Source: Chloroflexota bacterium (lineage in GTDB: Bacteria; Chloroflexota; Ktedonobacteria; Ktedonobacterales; Ktedonobacteraceae). From it: DNA of 7,289 nt. The stretch spans positions 1 to 7,289 of the forward strand of contig CADDZH010000165.1 in assembly GCA_902812455.1 (NCBI GenBank), read 5' to 3'. The notes below the pieces were generated by a model. That model did not search any database and was not told the origin of the DNA. It saw only the letters and a list, made by a program, of their open reading frames with translations. This document shows, piece after piece, positions 1-5,474 of this stretch; positions within the stretch are counted from its first letter, which is position 1; each line of letters opens with the position of its first letter. A program made the position numbers and the translations under genes.

Positions 1-208
1 GATTAAAGTCGAGGTCGAGCTGGTAACCAAAGGCGAGCGAGTCGCCCAGCGCCAGGTAATATTTCTTCGGCCCAACGAGGGAAAGCTCGCGCGGGCCGAT
101 ATACCTGTGAGATGAAGCAAATACGGCCGGAGCGAAGATGAGCAGCACTAAGAGGGCAAGGCTAAGAGGCAGAACGATGCGCCGGTACATATGCATACGC
201 CTGGACAT
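1..208 (-). CDS. SGNH/GDSL-type hydrolase, secreted, N-terminal part (runs off left edge)
   Basis: This is the 5' part (69 codons plus one base) of a leftward gene; it stays open to the window edge, so the C-terminus is missing. Residues 1-31 look like a signal peptide: a basic start (MSRRMHMYRR), a hydrophobic core rich in Leu/Val/Ile at about 11-30, and a plausible VFA/SS cleavage after residue 31. At residues 51-62 the motif YLALGDSLAFGY matches block I of SGNH/GDSL hydrolases, in which Ser57 would be the catalytic nucleophile. Family members are esterases, lipases or acyl-hydrolases; the remaining blocks, with the catalytic Asp and His, lie outside the window, so the substrate is unknown. 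The ATG at 208-206 was chosen because a GGAGGG Shine-Dalgarno (215-220, read on the minus strand) sits 6 bases upstream; in-frame Met5 and Met7 lack such a site. It is divergent from the oligopeptidase gene. Confidence 0.82.
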   Translation of the reverse strand, partial: MSRRMHMYRRIVLPLSLALLVLLIFAPAVFASSHRYIGPRELSLVGPKKYYLALGDSLAFGYQLDLDFN

Positions 209-264
209 AAGCGTCCCTCCGTGTCAGGAAAACTAGAGGAAAGAAATACACACCACCTGCACAA

Positions 265-293
265 AGTATAGCTGCCAACGATAAAGAAGGCAA
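265..293 (-). promoter_or_regulatory. Sigma70-like promoter for the leftward SGNH hydrolase gene
   Basis: Read on the minus strand, TTGCCT (293-288) is followed by a 17-base spacer and TATACT (270-265). These match the -35 and -10 consensus at 4/6 and 5/6 positions with ideal spacing. Transcription would begin near 258, giving a leader of about 50 bases before the ATG at 208. Assigned by eye only. Confidence 0.5.
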
Positions 294-341
294 GGCGCTT
301 GTTTGTCTGGGGTGTCATTCATTTTTTTGCATAGAGCCGTA

Positions 342-388
342 GGGGCGGGAGTGGTGTGGAGAGGAAGTGGGGAAGCTTGCCTCGCCCC
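342..388. repeat. GC-rich imperfect inverted repeat in the divergent intergenic region
   Basis: GGGGCGGG (342-349) can pair with CTCGCCCC (381-388), 8 pairs including one G-U, around a purine-rich 31-base loop. The right part (GGAAGCTTGCCTCGCCCC) resembles the GGGCTTGCCCC core of the repeat found after the transporter ATPase at 6327-6379. It may be a degraded copy of the same interspersed palindrome family. It lies upstream of the rightward promoter and could equally be a chance GC-rich stem. Confidence 0.3.
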
Positions 389-420
389 GTCGCTCGAAAG
401 GATGGAAACCGGACTTTTTG

Positions 421-429
421 TGATATAAT
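421..429 (+). promoter_or_regulatory. Extended -10 promoter for the prolyl oligopeptidase gene
   Basis: TGATATAAT is a perfect extended -10 element (TGn followed by TATAAT at 424-429). No good -35 hexamer is seen 16-18 bases upstream (the region around 400-407 reads GGATGGAA), which is acceptable for extended -10 promoters. The predicted start of transcription near 436 lies downstream of position 356, so it argues against a long upstream extension of the coding region. Confidence 0.55.
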
Positions 430-471
430 CCAAGTCTATAAGCATGAGTTTGCTGTGGAATCCATGAGAAC

Positions 472-475
472 GAGG
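472..475 (+). promoter_or_regulatory. Ribosome binding site that fixes the oligopeptidase start
   Basis: GAGG sits 6 bases before the ATG at 482. The in-frame alternative ATG at 464 is preceded only by a weak TGGA, and the ATG at 356 would lie upstream of the predicted transcription start. Confidence 0.55.
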
Positions 476-481
476 AAAACG

Positions 482-2557
482 ATGAATCAGCCTCTTGCTA
501 GAGTAGAAGTAGTACATGATACCTACTATGGCACAACCATTGAAGACCCTTATCGCTGGATGGAAGACTGGCAAAGCGAAGAATTCCAGACGTGGGTCAA
601 GGCCCAGGCGGCCTATACCAGGGCTTATCTGGATGCTTTACCGGAGCGCGAGGCGCTGCTGGCGAGAATCAGCGAACTAAGCAATGCCGGCCCTGATCTC
701 TACGGCTTCCAGGTCGCGGGTGGGCGCGTTTTCTACCTGAAACGCGATACCGGCGAGGATCTCCCGAAGCTCATGGTTCGCACTACAGCGGGAGGGCCTG
801 AGAAAGTGCTTCTTGATCCTAACAGGATAGAAGGAGAGGCGCAGACGGCCATAGACTGGTATTTCCCCTCGCGAGATGGGCAATATGTTGCCTACGGCAT
901 CTCGCAGGGTGGTTCGGAGAACAGCGTACTCCACGTGCTGGAAGTAGAGAGCGGTAAGATACTCGATCTCGCCATCAGCCGCACGTACTATACCCATGTC
1001 AACTGGCTGGAAGATAATCGCTCTTTTGTCTACCTGCGCTTTCCCGATCTCCCTCCCGGCGCACCGGCAACCGATCGCTACAAAAATGCTTCCACCTACC
1101 TGCACCGCCTGGGAAGCGATCCAGAAAACGACCCTGTAGTTTTTGGACATGAAATCAGCACCGGGGTAGAAATTATCGTTGAGGACTACCCTATCCTCAT
1201 CACCTCGCCAGTCAGCGATTGGATGATCGGTCTGATTGTACATGGCGATCTAAATGAAATCAGCATCTACGCTGCACCCCGAACCATGCTCGCCGAGCCT
1301 GCCACCTGCACCTGGACAAAGATTGTGGATGTTGAAGATGCGGTGACGGCCTACGACTTTATCGGGGACACCATCTATCTCAAGACACATAAAGATGCGC
1401 CCCGCTATAAAGTCATCGCCACCTCGCTCGCGAATCCTGACCTGGCACATGCCTCGGTGATAGTGCCGGAAAGTAAAGCCGTGATCGAGGATATACGCAT
1501 CGCAGGCGACTACCTGCTCACTCGCGACCTCGATGGCGGCATCGGGCGCCTGCGACGTTTCAGGCGTACTGGTGGCACCGGGGAAGCCGTTCCACTTCCC
1601 TTCGAAGGCACGATTCGAGAATGGACAAATGAGCCGGCCAGCCCAGATATATGGCTCCTTATGGCTTCCTGGACCATCTCCCCTCGCGTCTACTTCTATA
1701 ACGTCAATTCAGGAGCAATGGAAGATACAGGCTGGTATCCGCCCTCACCCATTGATTTCAGTGATATTGAGGCACGGGAGGTACAGGTACCGGCGAAAGA
1801 TGGCACGCTGATCCCTCTCTCGATTATCTCTAAGAAAGGGCTGAAGCTGGATGGCAACAACCCCACACTCCTGGTGGGCTATGGCTCCTATGGCATCACC
1901 ATTAACCCGTTTTTTACACCCAACAGGCTGGCCTGGTACGAGCGAGGCGGAATTTTTGCCGTCGCTCATATTCGTGGTGGTGGAGAGTACGGCAAAGAAT
2001 GGCATCTCGCAGGAAAGGGCCTCAACAAGCAGAACACGATCGATGATTTCATTGCCTGCGCTGAATACCTGATTGCGCAGAAGTACACCCGTCCAGAGCG
2101 ACTGGCAGGTGAGGGCGGCAGCGCCGGTGGCATCCCCAGCGGGGGAGCGCTTGTAAAGCGTCCAGACCTGTGGGCTGTGATGGTCATGCATGTGCCCGTA
2201 ACCAACGCCTTGCGTTTTGAACTGACCGAGAACGGGCCTCCCAATGTTTTTGAGTTCGGCAGTGTCACCACCGAAGAAGGCTTTAGAGGCCTGCAGATCA
2301 TGGATGCGTACTCCAAAGTGAAAGATGGGGTGGCCTACCCAGCAGTGTTGATCACGGCAGGCTACAACGATCCGCGCGTTGTGGTCTGGCAGCCAGCAAA
2401 GATGGCTGCTCGCCTGCAAGCCGCCACTGCGTCCGGCAAGCCCATCTTGCTGCGCGTCGAGTTTCAGGCCGGTCACGGTATGGGTTCGACCAGGCGGCAG
2501 TTCGATGAAGAACTGGCCGATGAGTTAGCTTTCCTTTTACAACAAATGCAGGTTTGA
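482..2557 (+). CDS. Prolyl oligopeptidase family serine peptidase (S9A), cytosolic
   Basis: A complete 691-residue protein, close to the roughly 700 residues usual for S9A prolyl oligopeptidases, which cleave short peptides after proline in the cytoplasm. No signal peptide is visible. The N-terminal lead-in (VVHDTYYGTTIEDPYRWMED) is the family's typical start and is followed by a region expected to be the seven-bladed beta-propeller (about residues 70-390). The alpha/beta-hydrolase domain carries an intact triad: Ser547 in EGGSAGG, Asp630 in GYNDPRV and His665 in AGHGMG. Tyr467 in GYGSYG corresponds to the oxyanion-hole tyrosine. The ATG at 482 was chosen over in-frame ATGs at 356 and 464 on the basis of its ribosome site and of the -10 element at 421-429. 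Residues encoded from 356 to 481 (MERKWGSLPR...) show no family resemblance. It appears monocistronic, divergent from the SGNH hydrolase and unrelated in function to the transporter that follows. Its natural substrates are unknown. Confidence 0.93.
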   Translation: MNQPLARVEVVHDTYYGTTIEDPYRWMEDWQSEEFQTWVKAQAAYTRAYLDALPEREALLARISELSNAGPDLYGFQVAGGRVFYLKRDTGEDLPKLMVRTTAGGPEKVLLDPNRIEGEAQTAIDWYFPSRDGQYVAYGISQGGSENSVLHVLEVESGKILDLAISRTYYTHVNWLEDNRSFVYLRFPDLPPGAPATDRYKNASTYLHRLGSDPENDPVVFGHEISTGVEIIVEDYPILITSPVSDWMIGLIVHGDLNEISIYAAPRTMLAEPATCTWTKIVDVEDAVTAYDFIGDTIYLKTHKDAPRYKVIATSLANPDLAHASVIVPESKAVIEDIRIAGDYLLTRDLDGGIGRLRRFRRTGGTGEAVPLPFEGTIREWTNEPASPDIWLLMASWTISPRVYFYNVNSGAMEDTGWYPPSPIDFSDIEAREVQVPAKDGTLIPLSIISKKGLKLDGNNPTLLVGYGSYGITINPFFTPNRLAWYERGGIFAVAHIRGGGEYGKEWHLAGKGLNKQNTIDDFIACAEYLIAQKYTRPERLAGEGGSAGGIPSGGALVKRPDLWAVMVMHVPVTNALRFELTENGPPNVFEFGSVTTEEGFRGLQIMDAYSKVKDGVAYPAVLITAGYNDPRVVVWQPAKMAARLQAATASGKPILLRVEFQAGHGMGSTRRQFDEELADELAFLLQQMQV

Positions 2558-2569
2558 TGCTTTTTCGTG

Positions 2570-2575
2570 TATAAT
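2570..2575 (+). promoter_or_regulatory. Candidate -10 element for the sugar transporter operon
   Basis: A perfect TATAAT lies 13 bases after the oligopeptidase stop, with TG immediately before it (not the exact TGn spacing). No convincing -35 is seen. If used, it would give a leader of about 215 bases before the binding-protein gene, containing the orphan Shine-Dalgarno and two hairpins listed below. Another promoter closer to the gene cannot be excluded. Confidence 0.35.
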
Positions 2576-2650
2576 CTTGTCATAAGTCAGCAAATGAGAA
2601 ATTCCCTGGTTATCGGGCGTAGTATCTTAAAAGGTTAAAAGGCTATAGGA

Positions 2651-2717
2651 AGGAGGCAGCGAACGCATCAAAAAAAGAAAAGGGATCCTTCGTTCGGTTT
2701 GGGCAAGTTATTTGTAG
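2651..2717 (+). other. Orphan Shine-Dalgarno with a short ATG-less leader frame
   Basis: A strong AGGAGG (2651-2656) stands 141 bases before the transporter's first start codon, too far away to serve it. Ten bases after it, at 2667, a 16-codon open frame begins with ATC (IKKRKGILRSVWASYL, stop TAG at 2715-2717). There is no ATG, GTG or TTG at the right distance. It could be a leader peptide using a rare start, the ruined start of an older gene, or an accident of a purine-rich sequence. It is listed because the ribosome site is among the strongest in the window and is otherwise unexplained. Confidence 0.22.
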
Positions 2718-2725
2718 CAGTTCTC

Positions 2726-2748
2726 CTCAAGCAGTGCATACTGTTGAG
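2726..2748 (+). promoter_or_regulatory. Leader hairpin 1 upstream of the sugar-binding protein gene
   Basis: CTCAA (2726-2730) pairs with TTGAG (2744-2748) and CAGT (2732-2735) with ACTG (2740-2743). This gives 9 base pairs with a single bulged G at 2731 and a GCAT tetraloop. It is either an RNA hairpin in the leader or, as DNA, an imperfect palindrome suited to a dimeric repressor such as those that control sugar operons. No T-run follows, so it is not an intrinsic terminator. Confidence 0.4.
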
Positions 2749-2756
2749 TATCAGTT

Positions 2757-2778
2757 TCTCGCTCTAAATGAGCAGAGA
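2757..2778 (+). promoter_or_regulatory. Leader hairpin 2, ending just before the ribosome site
   Basis: TCTC then GCTC (2757-2764) pair with GAGC then GAGA (2770-2773 and 2775-2778), 8 pairs with one bulged A at 2774 and loop TAAAT. The stem ends 4 bases before the AAGGA ribosome site (2783-2787) of the gene starting at 2798. In RNA it could influence access of ribosomes. It follows hairpin 1 after only 8 bases. Confidence 0.35.
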
Positions 2779-2797
2779 GTAGAAGGACAGATTCGCG

Positions 2798-3940
2798 ATG
2801 AAACACACCAATCGACACCCCAAGGCATTTGCCATATGTATTGGCATCCTCGTATTTTCCATGCTGCTGGCAGCCTGCGGCGGCACGACTACTAGCAGTA
2901 GCAGTTCATCGAGCGCCATCAGTGGCGGCAAGGGCTGCAAGAAGGTAGGCATCCTCATGCCAGAGACAACTTCTTCACCACGCTGGGAGGCATATGATCA
3001 CCCGCTGCTCGTAAGTTCAATTAAGTCAGCCTTGCCAGGCGTAAGCATCGATTACGCTAACGCTGGCGGTGATACAAGTGTGCAGCAGAGCCAGGCAGAA
3101 GCCGACCTGACACGCGGTGATTGCATTCTGGTGGTGGCGGCACACGATAGCAGCGCTGCAGCGGCGATTGTCACAGCCGCCAAGAGGCAAAACGTGCCGG
3201 TAATTGCCTACGATCGCCTGATCCAGAGCAACGACCTGAACTATTACGTTTCGTTCAACAATGTGCAGGTCGGCTACCTTCAGGGCGAATACATTGTTGA
3301 CCACTATAAGTCGTATGTCAGTCCAGGGCATAACAACATTGCCTTCATTAAAGGCGCGCCAACAGACAACAACGCGCTTCTTTTCTCGCAAGGCGCTCAC
3401 CAGGCGCTCGATCCGCTTATCAACAGCGGAACGCTGAAAAATGTGTATGAGCAATACACGCCGAACTGGAGCCCTGTCGTTGGCCAGACAGAGATGGAGG
3501 CAGCCCTCACCAAGACCGCCAATAACATCCAGCTCGTCCTCGCCTCTAATGATGATCTTGCTGGCGGGGTTATTCAGGCTCTGAAGGCACAGCATCTTGC
3601 AGGCAAAGTTCTTGTCACCGGCCAGGATGCAACGGTGCCGGGCCTGCAGCGTATCCTGGAAGGGACACAGGGCATGACCGTCTACAAGCCGATTATTAAA
3701 GAGGCTCAGGCCACAGCGCAGCTTGTGGCGGCGATCAGCAACGGCACAGGAGTCTCCTCGTTGATCAATGGTTCAACCAAGACCCAGGGCGGGGCTTCTA
3801 TCCCATCGGTGCTTGAGACGCCGAAAACGGTAGATAAAAGCAACATTGCTTCAACTGTCCTGGCGGATGGCTTTGTCACAAAAGCCCAGCTCTGTAGCGG
3901 TCTTCCTGCCGGTACAAATACGAATGGCATCTGTCCATAG
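2798..3940 (+). CDS. xylF: Sugar ABC transporter substrate-binding lipoprotein (XylF/ChvE type)
   Basis: A complete 380-residue extracytoplasmic binding protein that captures a monosaccharide and delivers it to the permease encoded downstream. The N-terminus is a lipoprotein signal: basic residues, a hydrophobic stretch at about 11-25, and a lipobox LLAAC with Cys27 as the lipidated residue. A flexible Thr/Ser linker follows (about residues 30-41). The mature part is a periplasmic-binding-protein type 1 fold; VPVIAYDRLI (133-142), YYVSFNN (149-155), NDDLAGG (251-257), VTGQDA (273-278) and TVYKPI (294-299) are characteristic of the D-xylose-binding XylF / multiple-sugar ChvE branch. Cys366 and Cys379 near the C-terminus could form a disulfide. 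The start at 2798 has AAGGA 10 bases upstream. It is the first gene of a binding protein, permease, ATPase cassette, but is separated from the permease by 296 bases of repeats. Xylose is the likeliest substrate, yet ChvE-type proteins also bind glucose, galactose or arabinose. Confidence 0.9.
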   Translation: MKHTNRHPKAFAICIGILVFSMLLAACGGTTTSSSSSSSAISGGKGCKKVGILMPETTSSPRWEAYDHPLLVSSIKSALPGVSIDYANAGGDTSVQQSQAEADLTRGDCILVVAAHDSSAAAAIVTAAKRQNVPVIAYDRLIQSNDLNYYVSFNNVQVGYLQGEYIVDHYKSYVSPGHNNIAFIKGAPTDNNALLFSQGAHQALDPLINSGTLKNVYEQYTPNWSPVVGQTEMEAALTKTANNIQLVLASNDDLAGGVIQALKAQHLAGKVLVTGQDATVPGLQRILEGTQGMTVYKPIIKEAQATAQLVAAISNGTGVSSLINGSTKTQGGASIPSVLETPKTVDKSNIASTVLADGFVTKAQLCSGLPAGTNTNGICP

Positions 3941-3987
3941 CGCTCTTGCCATTGAGCATAGAGAGCATGTATATTCTTAATCATTAA

Positions 3988-4186
3988 GCAAGGTTCAAAT
4001 GAACGGGACGATTGTTTAATCACCAGAAAAGTCCGGTCATGTCATGTTGAGCGAAGCGAAACATCCGATGCCGATCGGCAGAGACCCTTCCCCTTCACGG
4101 CGTTCAGGGCTTCGGCTCACTCGCTCAGGATGACATGATTCGACTGTTTACACTGTCAAGGTCTTTCGTTCATTTTTGAACCTTGC
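3988..4186. repeat. Long-range inverted repeat enclosing a palindromic element
   Basis: GCAAGGTTCAAATGAACG (3988-4005) recurs inverted at 4167-4186, whose complement reads the same except for two extra A bases in the A-run. The two arms of 18 and 20 bases lie about 160 bases apart and bracket the element at 4037-4138. The right arm overlaps the hairpin at 4178-4203, so the two pairings exclude each other. A short direct similarity, CGATTGTTTA (4009-4018) and CGACTGTTTA (4141-4150), also flanks the inner element, but it is too far from the left end to be a clean target duplication. Confidence 0.55.
4037..4138. repeat. MITE-like palindromic intergenic element (about 102 bases)
   Basis: The ends are an 18-base terminal inverted repeat: TCATGTCATGTTGAGCGA (4037-4054) against the complement of 4121-4138, TCATGTCATCCTGAGCGA, matching at 16 of 18 positions. 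The centre contains a perfect 10-base palindrome GCCGATCGGC (4070-4079). There is no open frame of note inside. Size, palindromic ends and intergenic position fit a non-autonomous mobile or REP-like interspersed element. TGAGCGAAGCGAA-type ends are, in my recollection, frequent in intergenic repeats of several environmental bacteria, which I cannot verify here. It sits inside the transporter operon and would be transcribed as a strong RNA foldback between the binding-protein and permease genes. Confidence 0.6.
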
Positions 4187-4203
4187 CCGTTAAGGCAAGG
4201 TTC
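4178..4203 (+). promoter_or_regulatory. Perfect 10-base-pair hairpin upstream of the permease gene
   Basis: GAACCTTGCC (4178-4187) pairs perfectly with GGCAAGGTTC (4194-4203) around a six-base loop, CGTTAA. No T-run follows, so it is not a standard intrinsic terminator. It lies 33 bases before the permease ATG. Such a stem could protect the 5' end of a processed permease-ATPase message or stop decay. Its left strand is also the right arm of the 3988-4186 inverted repeat, so the two folds compete. Confidence 0.5.
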
Positions 4204-4236
4204 GATAGGCAATCATAAAGCGCCGGAGGACACGAT

Positions 4237-5445
4237 ATGAAAAGTGCAGTTACACCTGTTCAAGCTCCTGAGGCTGCCCCGCCAGAAAGGGTAACCATCC
4301 GCTCGTTTTTGCGCACAAGCAATCTGGAGCAGTTCTCTGTCATTTTAGCCCTTATTCTCATCGGCGTGTTTTTTCAAGTAACCAGCCAGGGGCTTTTTTT
4401 AGGCCCGCGCAACCTGAGTAATCTCGTGAATCAGATTGCCACTATCGGCGCGCTTGGCCTGGGAGCAGTGTTAGTTTTGCTGATCGGTGAGATTGATCTC
4501 ACCTTAGGAGTTGTCTCGTATACTTGCGCTGCTGTTTCCGCCGTCCTGTCCGTTCAACATGGGTGGCCAGTTGTTCCGGCGATTCTGGCAGGCCTGGTAG
4601 CAGGAGCCATCATAGGCCTCATTAATGGGTTTTTTGTGGCGATCCTGCACGTTCCCTCCTTCGTCGTCACTCTTGCGGGTTTGCTAGCTTATCAAGGCGT
4701 GGTGATCTTTATCCTGTTTCCAAATACGAGTCTCATCATCGTTGATCCTAACCTGGCAAACATCGCTACAAATTATCTTCCCCTCTCTCTTGGTCTGGGA
4801 TTACCTTTGATCGCGGTAATCCTCTATGCCATTGGAACCATTGTGGATTACATCCGGAGACGAAGTAATGGACTGGATGTGCCTCCTATCTGGGTCATCG
4901 GGTTACGCATCGGGGGAGTAGTGGTGATAGTACTGGGGGCAGTGGCTCTCTTCCAGGCATACCTGGGCGTGCCGCAATCAGCCATCATTCTGGTGGGCCT
5001 GATCCTTTTGTTCTGGCTGATCCTGCGTTTCACTGCTTTCGGGCGGCATGTTTATGCCGTTGGTGGAAATGCGGAAGCAGCGCGGCGTGCCGGTATTAAT
5101 GTGACGGGCATTCGCATAACTATTTTTATGCTTGCCTCGGTGCTGGCGGCCGTTGGCGGCCTGCTCCAGGCTTCCAGGCTTGATACGGCCTCGACCGAAG
5201 TGGACCAATCGCTCTTGCTCAATGCTATTGCCGCGGCTGTTGTCGGCGGCGTCAGCCTTTTTGGTGGCAGGGGCTCTGTCTGGGCGGTCATACTTGGCGC
5301 GCTTGTGATAGGAAGCCTGGCAAACGGCCTGGCGCTGTTAAACCAGAATCCTGATGTGACTTTCCTGGTTCAGGGTATTGTGCTGCTTATCGCCATTACT
5401 GTCAATACGGTAACCCGAAGGCGTAGCCCTACTGAAGCAAGATGA
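4237..5445 (+). CDS. xylH: Sugar ABC transporter permease (XylH type)
   Basis: A complete 402-residue integral membrane protein, close in length to E. coli XylH (about 390). It would form the homodimeric membrane channel of the importer. The chain is strongly hydrophobic, with perhaps ten membrane segments; clear ones lie at about 33-48, 68-83, 112-135, 139-160, 181-203, 222-240, 246-264, 293-310, 326-343, 347-366 and 375-391. Family motifs include GEIDLTLG (84-91), LINGFFVAILHVPSFVVTLA (128-147) and the cytoplasmic FGRHVYAVGGNAEAARRAGI block (268-287), which in this family is the loop that docks on the ATPase. The charged segment at about 204-215 (DYIRRRSNGLD) is probably a cytoplasmic loop. 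GGAGGA (4225-4230) lies 6 bases before the ATG. The ATPase gene follows after 29 bases, so the two are surely co-transcribed. Confidence 0.92.
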   Translation: MKSAVTPVQAPEAAPPERVTIRSFLRTSNLEQFSVILALILIGVFFQVTSQGLFLGPRNLSNLVNQIATIGALGLGAVLVLLIGEIDLTLGVVSYTCAAVSAVLSVQHGWPVVPAILAGLVAGAIIGLINGFFVAILHVPSFVVTLAGLLAYQGVVIFILFPNTSLIIVDPNLANIATNYLPLSLGLGLPLIAVILYAIGTIVDYIRRRSNGLDVPPIWVIGLRIGGVVVIVLGAVALFQAYLGVPQSAIILVGLILLFWLILRFTAFGRHVYAVGGNAEAARRAGINVTGIRITIFMLASVLAAVGGLLQASRLDTASTEVDQSLLLNAIAAAVVGGVSLFGGRGSVWAVILGALVIGSLANGLALLNQNPDVTFLVQGIVLLIAITVNTVTRRRSPTEAR

Positions 5446-5464
5446 ACATTTCATAAGTTTGGTT

Positions 5465-5470
5465 GGAGGA
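5465..5470 (+). promoter_or_regulatory. Ribosome binding site that fixes the ATPase start
   Basis: GGAGGA lies 4 bases before the ATG at 5475. The same bases would be coding if the in-frame TTG at 5463 were used, and that TTG has no ribosome site of its own, so the ATG is preferred. Confidence 0.7.
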
Positions 5471-5474
5471 TCAC

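Noticed and set aside
356..481. In-frame upstream extension of the oligopeptidase from ATG 356
   Set aside because: No ribosome site, no family resemblance, and a perfect extended -10 element lies within it.
1745..2476. 243-codon minus-strand open frame inside the oligopeptidase
   Set aside because: It is antisense to a well-supported gene with all catalytic motifs; the product has no recognisable domain.
3026..3595. 189-codon minus-strand open frame inside the binding-protein gene
   Set aside because: It is antisense to xylF, with no recognisable motif or convincing ribosome site.
4009..4150. Target-site duplication CGAYTGTTTA flanking the palindromic element
   Set aside because: The copies differ by one base and lie at unequal distances from the element ends (18 and 2 bases), so they are not a clean duplication.
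4178..4203. Intrinsic terminator of xylF
   Set aside because: The stem is perfect, but the sequence after it (GATAGGCAATC) has no T-run, and it lies 240 bases past the stop and just before the permease gene.
5463..5474. TTG start for the ATPase gene at 5463
   Set aside because: It would overlap the GGAGGA ribosome site that clearly serves the ATG at 5475.
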